DNA from: Paenibacillus borealis
Lineage (GTDB): Bacteria; Bacillota; Bacilli; Paenibacillales; Paenibacillaceae
Direction: 5' to 3'
DNA: 64,000 nucleotides
NCBI RefSeq assembly: GCF_000758665.1
Contig: NZ_CP009285.1
Location: 4,898,001 to 4,962,000 of the forward strand
In this document: positions 8,842-18,531 of the stretch, piece after piece
How the letters are laid out: each line of letters begins with the position of its first letter
Position numbering within the stretch: position 1 is the first letter of the stretch
Translations under genes and position numbers: made by a program
Notes under the pieces: generated by a model
The model's input: the letters and a program-made list of their open reading frames with translations, nothing else
Told to the model about the DNA's origin: nothing
Database searches by the model: none

Positions 8842-10257
8842 TTATTTAACGGCTTGCACCAGCCTTGGAGCAATGTCTTGCAAAGGCAGGATATGTTTCA
8901 CGCACTGTAGCTCCACTGCAGACCGTGGCATTCCATAAACGACACAGGTCTCTTCACTCTCGGCAAAGGTTGACGTCACACCCGAGTCATAGAGTGCCTT
9001 CATCATACGGGCCCCGTCGCTGCCCATCCCGGTCATAATGACCGCATGACGTTCAAGCGAGGTAAGCTGCAGTACCGATTCAAACAGTGTATCTACAGAA
9101 GGCCGATGGCCGTTGCGGGCTTCTTCTTTGGTAAGCTCAATCACATATTGACCGCCGGCTGCCGGAGCAACCTTCAGATGATAACCGCCGGGAGCTATAT
9201 ACGCAGCCCCCTGCCGCAGGACCATGCCATGCTCCGCTTCAGCAACGTCAAGCGCGCTGAAGGTATTCAGCCGCTGGGCCAGCGATTTGGTGAAATTAGG
9301 CGGCATATGCTGAACAATGACAATCGGTGCCGGGAAATCACCGGGGATATTCTCCAGGAACGCCTTAAGCGCTCTGGGACCGCCAGTTGAGCATCCTACA
9401 GCAACCAGCTTGCGCAGGCCCCTGCTTCCGCTTACCGCATTTGCCTGTGCCGCAGGAGGCTCAAAGAAACCTCCTGCAGCCGTTTCAGCGGCAGCAGACC
9501 GCAGATCCGGAATGGCTGCTCCGGAGTCCCCTTGGATCCGGCTTCTAAAGCGTTCGGAAGCGGGTTTAGGCACTGCCGCAGCCGGCTTAACCAGCCGCTT
9601 CGGAACTTCACTGACGGGGCTCTTCACTTGCGGATTCTTGTCTGCCGGGAGCTCCAGAGGCGCATTGCCCTTCGGCTTCAGTGTCCCCTGGACCGGCTTG
9701 CGCAGGGAGTCCGTTTCCTTCTTGAGCGGCTCAATCTTCCGTTTCACTGGTTCTATGACCGTTCGCGGAGCAGGAGACGGCGCCGGCAGAACTGGCTGAT
9801 CAGCAGGAGGCAGATCCGGAGTCTTGTAAGCAGAAGCCCTTGCTTCACGCTGTTCGCGGGCCAGCATGGCTTCTTTCATCTGCTCACGGAGAGATTCCCC
9901 GACTGCGATAATATCCTGGGAGTTTGAAATGGACGGCTTTCGGATGAAATCGAAAGCCCCCCATTCCAACGCCAGAATTGTTTCTTTCATCCCCTCTTCA
10001 TTAATACCTGACAGCATAATGACTGGAAGCGGACGCTGGGCCATTATTATTTTCAGCGCCTCCAGACCATTCATTTCCGGCATTTCCACATCCATGGTCA
10101 CCAGATCCGGACGAAGCTCATTCACTTTCTCGATAGCTTCACGGCCGTTGGAAGCCGTTGCTGTTACCTGATAATCAGCATCGTTTTCAATTAAATCGGA
10201 TATGATTTTACGCATAAAAGCGGAATCATCCACAACCAAAACCTTATATGGCCTCAT
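8842..10257 (-). CDS. cheB: Chemotaxis response regulator / protein-glutamate methylesterase CheB
   Basis: CheB removes methyl groups from receptor glutamates during adaptation. The 471-residue protein has an N-terminal receiver domain (KVLVVDDSAFMRK, phosphoacceptor Asp56 in MDVEMP) and a C-terminal methylesterase with the triad motifs GCSTGGPRAL (Ser), VQHMPPNFT (His) and MTGMGSDGA (Asp). The linker (about residues 140-290) is unusually long, Pro/Lys/Ala-rich and low in complexity, making the protein ~110 residues longer than the B. subtilis enzyme. The start is ATG 10257 with AGGTGG; the ORF runs further upstream into flhG. Confidence 0.96.
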   Translation of the reverse strand: MRPYKVLVVDDSAFMRKIISDLIENDADYQVTATASNGREAIEKVNELRPDLVTMDVEMPEMNGLEALKIIMAQRPLPVIMLSGINEEGMKETILALEWGAFDFIRKPSISNSQDIIAVGESLREQMKEAMLAREQREARASAYKTPDLPPADQPVLPAPSPAPRTVIEPVKRKIEPLKKETDSLRKPVQGTLKPKGNAPLELPADKNPQVKSPVSEVPKRLVKPAAAVPKPASERFRSRIQGDSGAAIPDLRSAAAETAAGGFFEPPAAQANAVSGSRGLRKLVAVGCSTGGPRALKAFLENIPGDFPAPIVIVQHMPPNFTKSLAQRLNTFSALDVAEAEHGMVLRQGAAYIAPGGYHLKVAPAAGGQYVIELTKEEARNGHRPSVDTLFESVLQLTSLERHAVIMTGMGSDGARMMKALYDSGVTSTFAESEETCVVYGMPRSAVELQCVKHILPLQDIAPRLVQAVK

Positions 10258-10292
10258 AGCATTTCCACCTCTGTCCCTCAAATTCAGAACAA

Positions 10293-11171
10293 TTATTTGT
10301 TTCGTTTCAACCACTTGCTGATGAACCCCTTGATGCCTTGTACTTTAGCGGTTTCTACTGAATCAACAGCCAGATAGCTCAGCGCTAGCCGGTGCACATC
10401 CTTGGCTGCTATACTGTTCGGAAAAGCCACTGAGAATGGAATTTGTTTCTTTACTGCCTGAACTACATGTGCATCACTGCTTATATAACCCAGAAACGGG
10501 AGTTCAAGCTGCAGAAACCGGCTGGCGGCCATGCGGATTTTATCACTGGTCACTCTTGCTTCCCGCTCATCCCCCGCCTGATTGACAATCAGCCTGAAGG
10601 TAACCTCCGGATGCGAATTATGAACTACTTTCATCAGCGCGTACGCATCCGTAATGGCGGTAGGCTCAGGTGTCGTGACAACCAGACAGTCATCGGCAGA
10701 AGTGATAAACTTCATCGTTTCCTTAGACAGTCCAGCCCCTGTGTCAAAAAGTATAAAGTCCATCGTATCGGCAATTTGCGCAATCTGAGTGGTAAAGTAA
10801 TCCAGATCAGCTTCCGAGAGTGAGAACAGCTCATCCATTCCGGAACCGCCTGCGATAAATGGTAAGGATTCCGGACCGAGTTGAATGATCTGTCCGATGT
10901 CGGCTTCCCGCTTAAGCAGATGGTACAGATTGTATTTCGCTGACACACCCATAAGCACGTCGATGTTGGCCATGCCAATATCGGCATCGAACAAAAGAAC
11001 TCTCCGTCCCATGGATTTCAGTGCGAGTGCAAAGTTAAGGGTGAAATTCGATTTCCCGACGCCCCCCTTTCCGCTGCATACGGTAATGATCCGGGCGGAG
11101 ACTCCGCTGCCGGAGACCTGCTTGGAGTCCTGGCTGGATACTAACCGTCTTAAGGATTGCGCCTGATCCAT
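10293..11171 (-). CDS. flhG: MinD-like flagellar number/placement ATPase FlhG (YlxH)
   Basis: A 292-residue ParA/MinD-type ATPase that works with FlhF to set the number and position of flagella. The deviant Walker A motif is clear (CSGKGGVGKSNFTLNFA), with the switch motif DADIGMANIDVLMG and the FILFDTGAG Walker B region; the C-terminus (IKGFISKWLKR) is a basic amphipathic helix suited to membrane binding. The start is ATG 11171 (GTG 11174 is possible), overlapping the flhF stop. The flhF-flhG coupling supports a joint role. Confidence 0.95.
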   Translation of the reverse strand: MDQAQSLRRLVSSQDSKQVSGSGVSARIITVCSGKGGVGKSNFTLNFALALKSMGRRVLLFDADIGMANIDVLMGVSAKYNLYHLLKREADIGQIIQLGPESLPFIAGGSGMDELFSLSEADLDYFTTQIAQIADTMDFILFDTGAGLSKETMKFITSADDCLVVTTPEPTAITDAYALMKVVHNSHPEVTFRLIVNQAGDEREARVTSDKIRMAASRFLQLELPFLGYISSDAHVVQAVKKQIPFSVAFPNSIAAKDVHRLALSYLAVDSVETAKVQGIKGFISKWLKRNK

Positions 11172-12583
11172 CACTCGCCCCCTGTTCCCAGCAGCATTCC
11201 GGTAATCTGCTCTCTGGTAGCCATCAGAAGATCATCAGGAACATTCTGGCCATTCGTAATATAAGAGAGCTTTAGCGGAAAATCATTCAGAACATTGAAG
11301 AGCGGGCCATAGCTGCCTGTTTCATCCAGCTTCGTGAATATAACCTTATCCAGCTGGTATCTCCCAAAGTGCTCGGCGATCTTTTTCATGTCGCGGCTTT
11401 TGGATGTCAGGCTGAGCACCAGAAAGGTTTCGCTCTTGAGCTCCTTGGCAAGCAGACTCTGCAGTTCGGCTACCAGCATTTCATTGCGGTAGTTCCGGCC
11501 TGCAGTATCCATAAGCACCAGATCACAGCCCTCAAGGCGGAACATGGCTCTTTGCAGATCTCCGGGCGATTGGACAACCTCCAGCGGCATATTCAAAATG
11601 GATGCGTATGTTCTAAGCTGTTCGACTGCTGAAATCCGGTAAGTATCAGAGGTAATCAGGCCCACTTTACGGCCCTGCCTAAACAGCTGTTCCGCTGCCA
11701 GTTTGGCTATGGTTGTCGTTTTGCCTACACCGGTAGGTCCGGCAATGTACACGATCTTTGTATCGGGGGCAATGCCTCCGGCGATACGGCCGGCCAGAAA
11801 TTCACTAATCTGCTCTTCGAGCACCTCACCGAAGTGACCGGGGCTCCAGCCGCTTCCTTCTTCGCGGTAGCGTTCCAGGACATTTCCAATCCATTCATCC
11901 ACAAGTACGGCGTCCGTCTCCTGATCCATCAGACGGCCTTTGAGCACTTCCAGCGCATCCGGCAATTCAGCTGCCCCGGAGGAATAACGGGCAATACGTT
12001 CCATCCACTGCTTCATATCCCTAATCTCCCGAAGGACATCGCTCTCTTGAGCCGGAGTACCGCCAGGTGCAGGCGCTTCCGTTTCAAGAGATTCAAAGAT
12101 CGCTGACAATGCCTGGCGGCTCTCCTCCGGGCTTGGAACTGGAGGATGCTCTTTGACAGGTTCACCTGCCATAACATCCAGCTGTTCCGTCTTAGACAGC
12201 GCCGGCATCACCGCTACGCCCCCGCCGCCCTGATCAACAGGATCAGCGAGTGCGGCGGCAATCTCGGCAAATGAGCGGGCTGATGTTGTTTCTTTCACCT
12301 GCCCAGCCTGTGGAGCAGATGCTGACGCCGCCTTTTGGTAAGCCTGCGGAACGGCATTACGAGGGATGTTCATCGGTTGAGCAGGTGACTTTTCCTGTGC
12401 AGCGGGCTTCTTTGTATCCTCAACGGCTGCCACAACTTCGATTTTCTTTTTGGTGAACATGCCCATAAATCCGCCGACCTTAATCTCTTTGGTGCTTAGA
12501 ATGACGGCGTCGCTTCCAAGTTCGCTGCGGATGGAATGCATGGCGTCAGGCATCGTATCGACCACATAACGCTTCACTCTCAT
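11171..12583 (-). CDS. flhF: Flagellar SRP-like GTPase FlhF
   Basis: A 470-residue SRP-family GTPase related to Ffh and FtsY that directs the site of flagellar assembly. It has a basic N-terminal segment (MRVKRYVVDTMPDAMHSI), a long variable B domain of ~250 residues rich in Ala/Pro/Glu, and a C-terminal NG domain with G1 [25 protein letters not shown] (G3) and TKLDETGSYG (G4). ATG 12583 overlaps the end of flhA; GGGGTGGTG serves as the ribosome binding site. Confidence 0.96.
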   Translation of the reverse strand: MRVKRYVVDTMPDAMHSIRSELGSDAVILSTKEIKVGGFMGMFTKKKIEVVAAVEDTKKPAAQEKSPAQPMNIPRNAVPQAYQKAASASAPQAGQVKETTSARSFAEIAAALADPVDQGGGGVAVMPALSKTEQLDVMAGEPVKEHPPVPSPEESRQALSAIFESLETEAPAPGGTPAQESDVLREIRDMKQWMERIARYSSGAAELPDALEVLKGRLMDQETDAVLVDEWIGNVLERYREEGSGWSPGHFGEVLEEQISEFLAGRIAGGIAPDTKIVYIAGPTGVGKTTTIAKLAAEQLFRQGRKVGLITSDTYRISAVEQLRTYASILNMPLEVVQSPGDLQRAMFRLEGCDLVLMDTAGRNYRNEMLVAELQSLLAKELKSETFLVLSLTSKSRDMKKIAEHFGRYQLDKVIFTKLDETGSYGPLFNVLNDFPLKLSYITNGQNVPDDLLMATREQITGMLLGTGGE

Positions 12584-14613
12584 AAATTCACCACCCCAAC
12601 GCTTTGAATTTCAATATTTGGCTCGAGCTCGCTGTAAGACAATACCGGGATATCCTGCATCGTCCGTTCAATGACCTGCCGCAGGTACATTCTAATGGTC
12701 GGAGATGTCAAAACGATGGGCTGCTGTCCGGATTGCAGGAGACGGTTGATCTGCTCGGTAAGCCGTTGATAGACGGTTTGAGTAGATACAGGATCAAGCG
12801 CCAAATAACTGCCTTGCTCCGTCTGTTGAACACTCTCAGTAATCTTCTTCTCAAGTGTGGGACCTACAGTAATTACACGCAATGTCTCACCCGATTGGGA
12901 GAATTGCTGCGTAATCTGCCTGGACAGGGATTGCCGGACATATTCCGTCAGAATATCAGGATCCTTGGTATACGTGCCATAATCCGCCAGAGTCTCGAAG
13001 ATCGTAACCAGATCCCGGATGGAAATCTTCTCACGGAGCAGCTTGCCAAGTACTTTCTGAATATCACCAACTGCCAGTATGGAAGGAATAAGTTCGTCCA
13101 CCAGAACGGGATAATTCTCCCTGAGATTGTCGACCAGCTGCTTGGTCTCCTGACGCCCGAGCAGTTCATGCCCGTGACGTTTGATTAGCTCTGTCAGGTG
13201 TGTGGCCACAACAGAAGGAGGATCCACTACGGTATAGCCGGATAACTCCGCCCGTTCCTTAACTGATTCATCAATCCATAGCGCAGGTAATCCAAAGGAT
13301 GGTTCGATAGTCTCAATCCCGTTAATCGACTCGTCATCATAACCGGGACTCATGGCAAGATAGTGATTAAGTAATAATTCACCGCCGCCAACGTTATTTC
13401 CTTTAATTTTGATGACATATTCATTCGGTTTTAGTTGAATATTGTCGCGTATACGAATAACCGGCACGACTAGACCCATTTCAAGCGCACATTGCCGTCG
13501 AATCATGATGATTCGGTCGAGCAGATCGCCGCCCTGTCCCGTATCCGCCAAAGGGATCAGGCCATAGCCGAATTCGAACTCGATCGGGTCAACCGTCAGC
13601 AGATTAATGACACTTTCGGGACTGCGCACTTCTTCAATCTGCTTCTCCTCTACCAGCTGTTCATCGGCAATCTGCTGCCTGCTGGCCTTCTGCCCCATGC
13701 TGTAGGCCGCATAAGCCATCAGACCCGCCAGAGGCAATGTAGACATCACCGTGATTGGGGTGAAGAAGCCCAGAAAAGCAATCGTCACAGCTACAATGTA
13801 AAGCAGCTTTGGATAAGACAGCAGTTGTCCTGTCAAATCCTCAGCCAGATTACCTTCCGAAGCTGCACGGGTTACGATTAGACCGGAAGCTGTGGAAATG
13901 AGCAGTGCAGGAATCTGGCTGACCAGACCATCCCCGATCGTCAGTATAGAGTAGGTCGAAAGTGCATCCTGGAAGGACATTCCGTGAATCGTCATCCCGA
14001 TAATAAAGCCGCCGATCAGATTGATCAGCAGGATGATAATACTGGCAATGGCGTCACCTTTAACGAATTTACTCGCACCATCCATGGCTCCGAAGAAATC
14101 CGCTTCGCGTTCAACATTACGCCGGCGTTCGCGCGCCTGCTGCTCATTGATCATCCCTGCATTCAGATCCGCATCGATACTCATTTGTTTACCGGGCATC
14201 GCATCCAGTGTAAAGCGTGCCCCCACCTCGGCAACGCGCTCAGAGCCTTTGGTGATAACAATGAACTGCACAACAACCAGAATCAGGAAGACGATGAAAC
14301 CGATAGCGATTTGTCCACCTGCAATCCAGCTTCCGAATGTAGCTACCACCTCACCGGCATGACCATCACCAAGAATCAGTTTGGTGGTGGAGATATTCAA
14401 GGCTAACCGAAACAGTGTAGTGATTAAGAGTAATGAAGGGAAAATCGAAAATTGCAGCGGATCCTTCGTATTCATTGCGACCAGTATAATGGTCAGAGCT
14501 ATTGAGATATTGACAATTAACAGTACATCCAGAAGCCAGACAGGGATGGGCAGAATCATCATAAGCACAATGCCGATAACGCCCAGTAGAACTGTTAGAT
14601 CTCTAGCTTTCAA
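12580..14613 (-). CDS. flhA: Flagellar export gate protein FlhA
   Basis: A 677-residue export-gate component of the flagellar type III apparatus that couples the proton motive force to secretion. Eight N-terminal membrane helices occupy about residues 1-320, including the FHIPEP-type loop (AGMINEQQARERRR follows MPGKQMSIDADLNAG). A large cytoplasmic domain follows and docks chaperone-substrate complexes. The start is TTG 14613 with GGGGAGG 9 nt upstream. It overlaps flhF by 4 nt and is immediately downstream of flhB. Confidence 0.97.
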   Translation of the reverse strand: MKARDLTVLLGVIGIVLMMILPIPVWLLDVLLIVNISIALTIILVAMNTKDPLQFSIFPSLLLITTLFRLALNISTTKLILGDGHAGEVVATFGSWIAGGQIAIGFIVFLILVVVQFIVITKGSERVAEVGARFTLDAMPGKQMSIDADLNAGMINEQQARERRRNVEREADFFGAMDGASKFVKGDAIASIIILLINLIGGFIIGMTIHGMSFQDALSTYSILTIGDGLVSQIPALLISTASGLIVTRAASEGNLAEDLTGQLLSYPKLLYIVAVTIAFLGFFTPITVMSTLPLAGLMAYAAYSMGQKASRQQIADEQLVEEKQIEEVRSPESVINLLTVDPIEFEFGYGLIPLADTGQGGDLLDRIIMIRRQCALEMGLVVPVIRIRDNIQLKPNEYVIKIKGNNVGGGELLLNHYLAMSPGYDDESINGIETIEPSFGLPALWIDESVKERAELSGYTVVDPPSVVATHLTELIKRHGHELLGRQETKQLVDNLRENYPVLVDELIPSILAVGDIQKVLGKLLREKISIRDLVTIFETLADYGTYTKDPDILTEYVRQSLSRQITQQFSQSGETLRVITVGPTLEKKITESVQQTEQGSYLALDPVSTQTVYQRLTEQINRLLQSGQQPIVLTSPTIRMYLRQVIERTMQDIPVLSYSELEPNIEIQSVGVVNL

Positions 14614-14633
14614 TGTCCTTAACCTCCCCCGGC

Positions 14634-15728
14634 TTATCTCCTCTTACCTTTAAGCTTGTATACATAGGCCAGCACTTCGGCAACAGCCTGGAACAAATCG
14701 GCCGGAACCACATCACCGATTTCCGCTCTCTGGAATAGCGCCCGTGCCAGCGGCTTATTCTCCATAGTCACAACACCATGCTCCTTGGCCAGCTCCCTGA
14801 TACGGAGCGCCACATAATCCTGGCCCTTGGCTATAATCTGCGGAGCCTCCATTTTGGAACCGTCATACTTCAGGGCAACCGCAAAGTGGGTCGGGTTCGT
14901 GATGATTACATCGGCTTTAGGGACCTCCTGCATCATCCGCTGCATCGCCATTCTGCGCTGGCGTTCCCTGATTTTACCTTTTATGATGGGGTCGCCCTCC
15001 ATCTTTTTGTACTCATCCTTAATGTCCTGTTTGGACATTTTCAGACTTTTCTCATGCTCGTATTTCTGATAGATATAGTCGAGTACGGCCATTATAAAAA
15101 GAGCCGCTGCAATCTTGATGCCAAGGCTCATAGTCAGCTTCGCAGCGAAGCCGAACACTCCTTCCGCATTTACATGCGCCAGGGAAGCAAAGCTCTCCTT
15201 CTCCCCCCAAAGTGTGCTGTAGACCAAGTACGCAATCAGTACCAGCTTGAAGATGGATTTAAGGAATTCGACAAACGAACGCATGGAGAAAATATTCTTG
15301 AAGCCTTTGATCGGATTGATCTTCTCGAACTTAGGTGTAATCCCTGCACCGCTAGCCATAAAACCCACCTGCGCGAAGTTGGCCACAAGCGCCAGAAGGA
15401 AGGTGATGCCCAGCAGGGGAGCCAGCAGAATCAGAATCTGCAGCCCGTACTGGTTAAACAGCGTAGAGACATTCTCCGGTGTTACTTCCATCATCATCCG
15501 GTTCTGAAACACATCTGTGAACAGCTTGACAAAGCGTTCTTTCATGAAACCGCCGAAAATGCTCAGCGACAATAATGCCGAGAACAGCACCACTGCGCCG
15601 GACATCTCCGCGCTTTTGGCAACCTGCCCTTTCTTGCGGGCGTCCTGCCGTTTCTTCGGGGTGGCTTTCTCAGTCTTATCTCCCCCGAACAGCTGAAGAT
15701 TTAATTGATATCGTTTCGGCTTAGCCAA
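14634..15728 (-). CDS. flhB: Flagellar export switch protein FlhB
   Basis: A 364-residue membrane protein of the export apparatus that switches substrate class from rod/hook to filament. Four membrane helices lie between about residues 40 and 215. The cytoplasmic domain contains the autocleavage motif NPTH (about residues 275-278, in VIITNPTHFAVALKYD). The start is TTG 15728 behind AAGGAGAG. A second, separate FlhB C-terminal-like protein is encoded at 46.9 kb. Confidence 0.97.
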   Translation of the reverse strand: MAKPKRYQLNLQLFGGDKTEKATPKKRQDARKKGQVAKSAEMSGAVVLFSALLSLSIFGGFMKERFVKLFTDVFQNRMMMEVTPENVSTLFNQYGLQILILLAPLLGITFLLALVANFAQVGFMASGAGITPKFEKINPIKGFKNIFSMRSFVEFLKSIFKLVLIAYLVYSTLWGEKESFASLAHVNAEGVFGFAAKLTMSLGIKIAAALFIMAVLDYIYQKYEHEKSLKMSKQDIKDEYKKMEGDPIIKGKIRERQRRMAMQRMMQEVPKADVIITNPTHFAVALKYDGSKMEAPQIIAKGQDYVALRIRELAKEHGVVTMENKPLARALFQRAEIGDVVPADLFQAVAEVLAYVYKLKGKRR

Positions 15729-15750
15729 GACAATCTCTCCTTACCGTTAC

Positions 15751-16542
15751 CTAAGGACTCTTCCCCACGAGGCCAAGTAAGTTATGCATGGACTCAAACA
15801 TAATGTCGAAGAGATTCTGGAACAGCACAGCCAGCCCCGGCATCAGTATAAGAAGTAGCGCCAGACCAACAATGATTTTGAGCGGAACTCCGATGACGAA
15901 CACATTATATTGCGGAGCAGTTCTCGCCAGGAAGGCAAGACCGACATCCGTAAGAAATAATGCGGTAACCAGCGGTGCCGACATTTGAAAGGCCAGCATA
16001 AAAGATTGTGCAAAAGTGCGGACCAGAAATTCCGACAAGCTTCCGTCGATCATTTTGAGGAATAAGTCATTGTCGATAGGCACCCATTTGTAACTGTAAA
16101 CAATTGCATCCAGCAAATAGTGATGTCCGTTCATCGTCAGAAACAGCAGCAGCGCAATCATATACTTGAAGTTACCTATGATAGGAGCAGAGGCGCCTGT
16201 CATCGGGTCGATTACGTTGGCGATACCAAACCCGATCTGAATATCGATAAAGGAACCCGCCGTCTGAATCGTCATGAACATCAGATAGGCGATAAATCCA
16301 AGCAGCAGCCCGATTAAAGCTTCTCTGACAATCAGCAGAATAAAATTAAGATCCTGCGGAACGGTGACGTTCATCCCGCCTGAACTGAAGATGACCATAG
16401 ATACAAAAAAAGACAAACCAATTTTGAAAGTTGTCGGCACACTTTGCGAAGAAAAGACAGGGACGACAACAAAAAAGGCTGTAATTCGACAAAAAATCAG
16501 CAGAAAGACAGGAAAACTTTGCAGCAGGGTCTCTATATTCAT
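15751..16542 (-). CDS. fliR: Flagellar export protein FliR
   Basis: A 263-residue integral membrane subunit of the FliPQR export gate, with about six hydrophobic helices and the family core AYLMFMTIQTAGSFIDIQIGFGIANVIDP. The start is ATG 16542, only 4 nt after the fliQ stop and with a weak ribosome binding site, so it probably depends on coupling to fliQ. Its product assembles with FliP and FliQ into the helical gate inside the MS ring. Confidence 0.96.
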   Translation of the reverse strand: MNIETLLQSFPVFLLIFCRITAFFVVVPVFSSQSVPTTFKIGLSFFVSMVIFSSGGMNVTVPQDLNFILLIVREALIGLLLGFIAYLMFMTIQTAGSFIDIQIGFGIANVIDPMTGASAPIIGNFKYMIALLLFLTMNGHHYLLDAIVYSYKWVPIDNDLFLKMIDGSLSEFLVRTFAQSFMLAFQMSAPLVTALFLTDVGLAFLARTAPQYNVFVIGVPLKIIVGLALLLILMPGLAVLFQNLFDIMFESMHNLLGLVGKSP

Positions 16543-16546
16543 AATC

Positions 16547-16816
16547 TCAACCGATATACATATAGAGGCTGCCCAAGATTTGACTGGTGAAATCCACCAG
16601 CTTCGTTATAATCCACGGACCGAACAGCAGTAGTGCGAGCAGTACGGCAACGATTTTGGGAACAAACGCCAGGGTTTGCTCCTGAATCTGGGTTGTGGCT
16701 TGAAAAATACTGACGATCAGTCCTACCACCAGACCAAGAATCAGCATGGGGGCGCTGGTTTCCAGCACCAAATATACGGCTTGGCCGGCTAGACCGATAA
16801 TAAACTCCGCATTCAT
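16547..16816 (-). CDS. fliQ: Flagellar export protein FliQ
   Basis: An 89-residue two-helix membrane protein of the export gate, normal family length, with the conserved APMLILGLVVGLIVSIFQATTQIQEQTL segment spanning the first helix-loop region. ATG 16816 follows AGAGGAGG. It lies between fliP and fliR in the usual P-Q-R order. Confidence 0.96.
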   Translation of the reverse strand: MNAEFIIGLAGQAVYLVLETSAPMLILGLVVGLIVSIFQATTQIQEQTLAFVPKIVAVLLALLLFGPWIITKLVDFTSQILGSLYMYIG

Positions 16817-16838
16817 CCCTTACGCCTCCTCTTAAGGG

Positions 16839-17603
16839 TCAGGTGTTAAAACTTAGCAGCAGTGATTTGACTACTAGGTACCAGCCGTCCACTAGCACAA
16901 AGAGCATAATTTTGAAAGGCAAGGATATCATGACCGGCGGCAGCATCATCATCCCCATGGCCATTAGCGTACTGGATACTACGATATCAATAATGAGAAA
17001 CGGTATGAAAATCATAAAGCCCATCGTAAACGCTTTTTTCATCTCTCCGATCGCAAACGCCGGCACCATAACAGTCAAAGGAATATCATTGTAGCTGGCC
17101 GGTTTGACCGTAGCATTGTTGCCGGTATAGTTCATGAACAGCAGCAGGTCCTTGGTATTGGTCTGCTTGAACATAAATTCCTTCAGCGGTTCCTGCGCTT
17201 TATTGAGCGCCTCGCTCTGGGTCAGCGTGCCTTTCATATACGGCTGTAAGGCCGTTTCATTCACGGTTGCCAGTGTCGGCGACATGATAAACAGGGTCAG
17301 GAACAGAGCCAGTCCTACAAGCACCTGGTTCGGAGGCATTTGCTGCGTGCCGAGTGATGTTCTTACGAACCCCAGCACAATCACTATCCGGGTAAAACTC
17401 GTCATTAACACCAGAAATGAAGGTGCAATGCTCAGCACCGTTACCAGCAGCAGGATGGAAATTGAACTCGTACCGCCGCTTGCCGTATCATTATCACCGA
17501 CCTGAATACTGATGTTAGGAATAGGATCGGCGTGAACCGGATGCAGAAGAACAATACTGAATACACCTAGAAGCAGTAAAGAAAGAATCAGCTTTTTTTT
17601 CAT
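16839..17603 (-). CDS. fliP: Flagellar export protein FliP
   Basis: A 254-residue export-gate subunit with a cleavable signal peptide (MKKKLILSLLLLGVFSIVLLHPVHA), then four membrane helices. Conserved stretches include SFTRIVIVLGFVRTSLGTQQ, PPNQVLVGLALFLTLF and MGMMMLPPVMISLPFKIMLF. The start ATG 17603 overlaps the end of fliO by 4 nt. It forms the FliPQR channel with the next two genes. Confidence 0.97.
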   Translation of the reverse strand: MKKKLILSLLLLGVFSIVLLHPVHADPIPNISIQVGDNDTASGGTSSISILLLVTVLSIAPSFLVLMTSFTRIVIVLGFVRTSLGTQQMPPNQVLVGLALFLTLFIMSPTLATVNETALQPYMKGTLTQSEALNKAQEPLKEFMFKQTNTKDLLLFMNYTGNNATVKPASYNDIPLTVMVPAFAIGEMKKAFTMGFMIFIPFLIIDIVVSSTLMAMGMMMLPPVMISLPFKIMLFVLVDGWYLVVKSLLLSFNT

Positions 17604-18130
17604 AAATCCCTCGACTCATTCTTAAGGTCATCATCCCGCAGCAGTTCTTCGAGCTTCTCTTTACGCTCAGGCGCAAGCGCAAGCTTGGACTGCAGCGTCT
17701 CATAGAAAGACGAAGTCTCACTAAGTTCAATTTCCTGGGATGGGACTTCACCGCGCAGCTTGGATTTGATTTTGGTGATAAGCGGTGCCATAAAGCTGTC
17801 AGTTCCTGACGTCTGATCTTCGAATGCGGAAATGATTAACGCAACTTCTGCCGGATCGGTGATTTTGTCCATCATGGATATGTTCTCCCCGACTCCGATC
17901 AGATAGAGGCTGCCGCCGAGTTCGATGATCTGAATCGACTTATTCGGACCGAGCCCCATCGCACCTAATGTACGGATGGAACGGCCGCTCATCATTGTCT
18001 GATTGCGGCGTCCCAGAAAACGGATCAGCAGCACGATAAGAATGACAATTACTGCAAGAAAAAAAACTACTTTCAACAAATTCAGCAGGGCATTACTACC
18101 GTCTCCGAGCGTTCCGGAATTGGCTAACAT
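17600..18130 (-). CDS. fliO: Flagellar biosynthesis protein FliO (FliZ in Bacillus)
   Basis: A 176-residue bitopic membrane protein with one helix (LLKVVFFLAVIVILIVLLIRFL) and a cytoplasmic domain with the FliO core GPNKSIQIIELGGSLYLIGVGENI. FliO assists assembly of the FliPQR gate; in Bacillus the same gene is called fliZ. Its C-terminal Arg/Glu-rich tail overlaps fliP. ATG 18130 follows AGGAATCAGGT. Confidence 0.9.
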   Translation of the reverse strand: MLANSGTLGDGSNALLNLLKVVFFLAVIVILIVLLIRFLGRRNQTMMSGRSIRTLGAMGLGPNKSIQIIELGGSLYLIGVGENISMMDKITDPAEVALIISAFEDQTSGTDSFMAPLITKIKSKLRGEVPSQEIELSETSSFYETLQSKLALAPERKEKLEELLRDDDLKNESRDL

Positions 18131-18139
18131 ACCTGATTC

Positions 18140-18505
18140 CTACACACCCAACGTTTTATTGATAGCTTCAATTACACGGTCAGCCTGGAAAGGCTTCACG
18201 ATAAAGTCCTTCGCCCCGGCTTGAATTGCATCAATGACCATAGCCTGCTGACCCATGGCTGAACACATGATGACTTTGGCATTGGCATCCACTTTTTTGA
18301 TTTCTTTTAGGGCGGCGATTCCGTCCATCTCAGGCATGGTGATATCCATCGTGATCAGATCCGGACGCAGTTCCTTAAATTTCTCTATAGCCTGTGAACC
18401 GTCCTGGGCTTCACCCACTACCTCAAATCCGTTCTTCGACAAAATGTCCCGGATCATCATTCTCATAAATGCTGCATCGTCCACGATTAGAATTCGGTTA
18501 GCCAT
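18140..18505 (-). CDS. cheY: Chemotaxis response regulator CheY
   Basis: A 121-residue single-domain receiver that, when phosphorylated by CheA, binds the FliM/FliY switch. The acidic pair (VDDAAF), phosphoacceptor Asp54 (MDITMPEMDG), Ser/Thr (CSAMGQQ) and Lys (KDFIVKPF) are all present. The start is ATG 18505 with GGGAGG about 11 nt upstream; the ORF continues upstream without a better start. It sits between fliY and fliO, close to its target and phosphatase genes. Confidence 0.97.
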   Translation of the reverse strand: MANRILIVDDAAFMRMMIRDILSKNGFEVVGEAQDGSQAIEKFKELRPDLITMDITMPEMDGIAALKEIKKVDANAKVIMCSAMGQQAMVIDAIQAGAKDFIVKPFQADRVIEAINKTLGV

Positions 18506-18531
18506 TTTTACAAAATCCTCCCTAAGTATGC

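Noticed and set aside
14778..15575. 265-codon plus-strand frame opposite flhB
   Set aside because: Shadow of flhB, whose NPTH motif and membrane helices are unmistakable. The antisense product has no family features.
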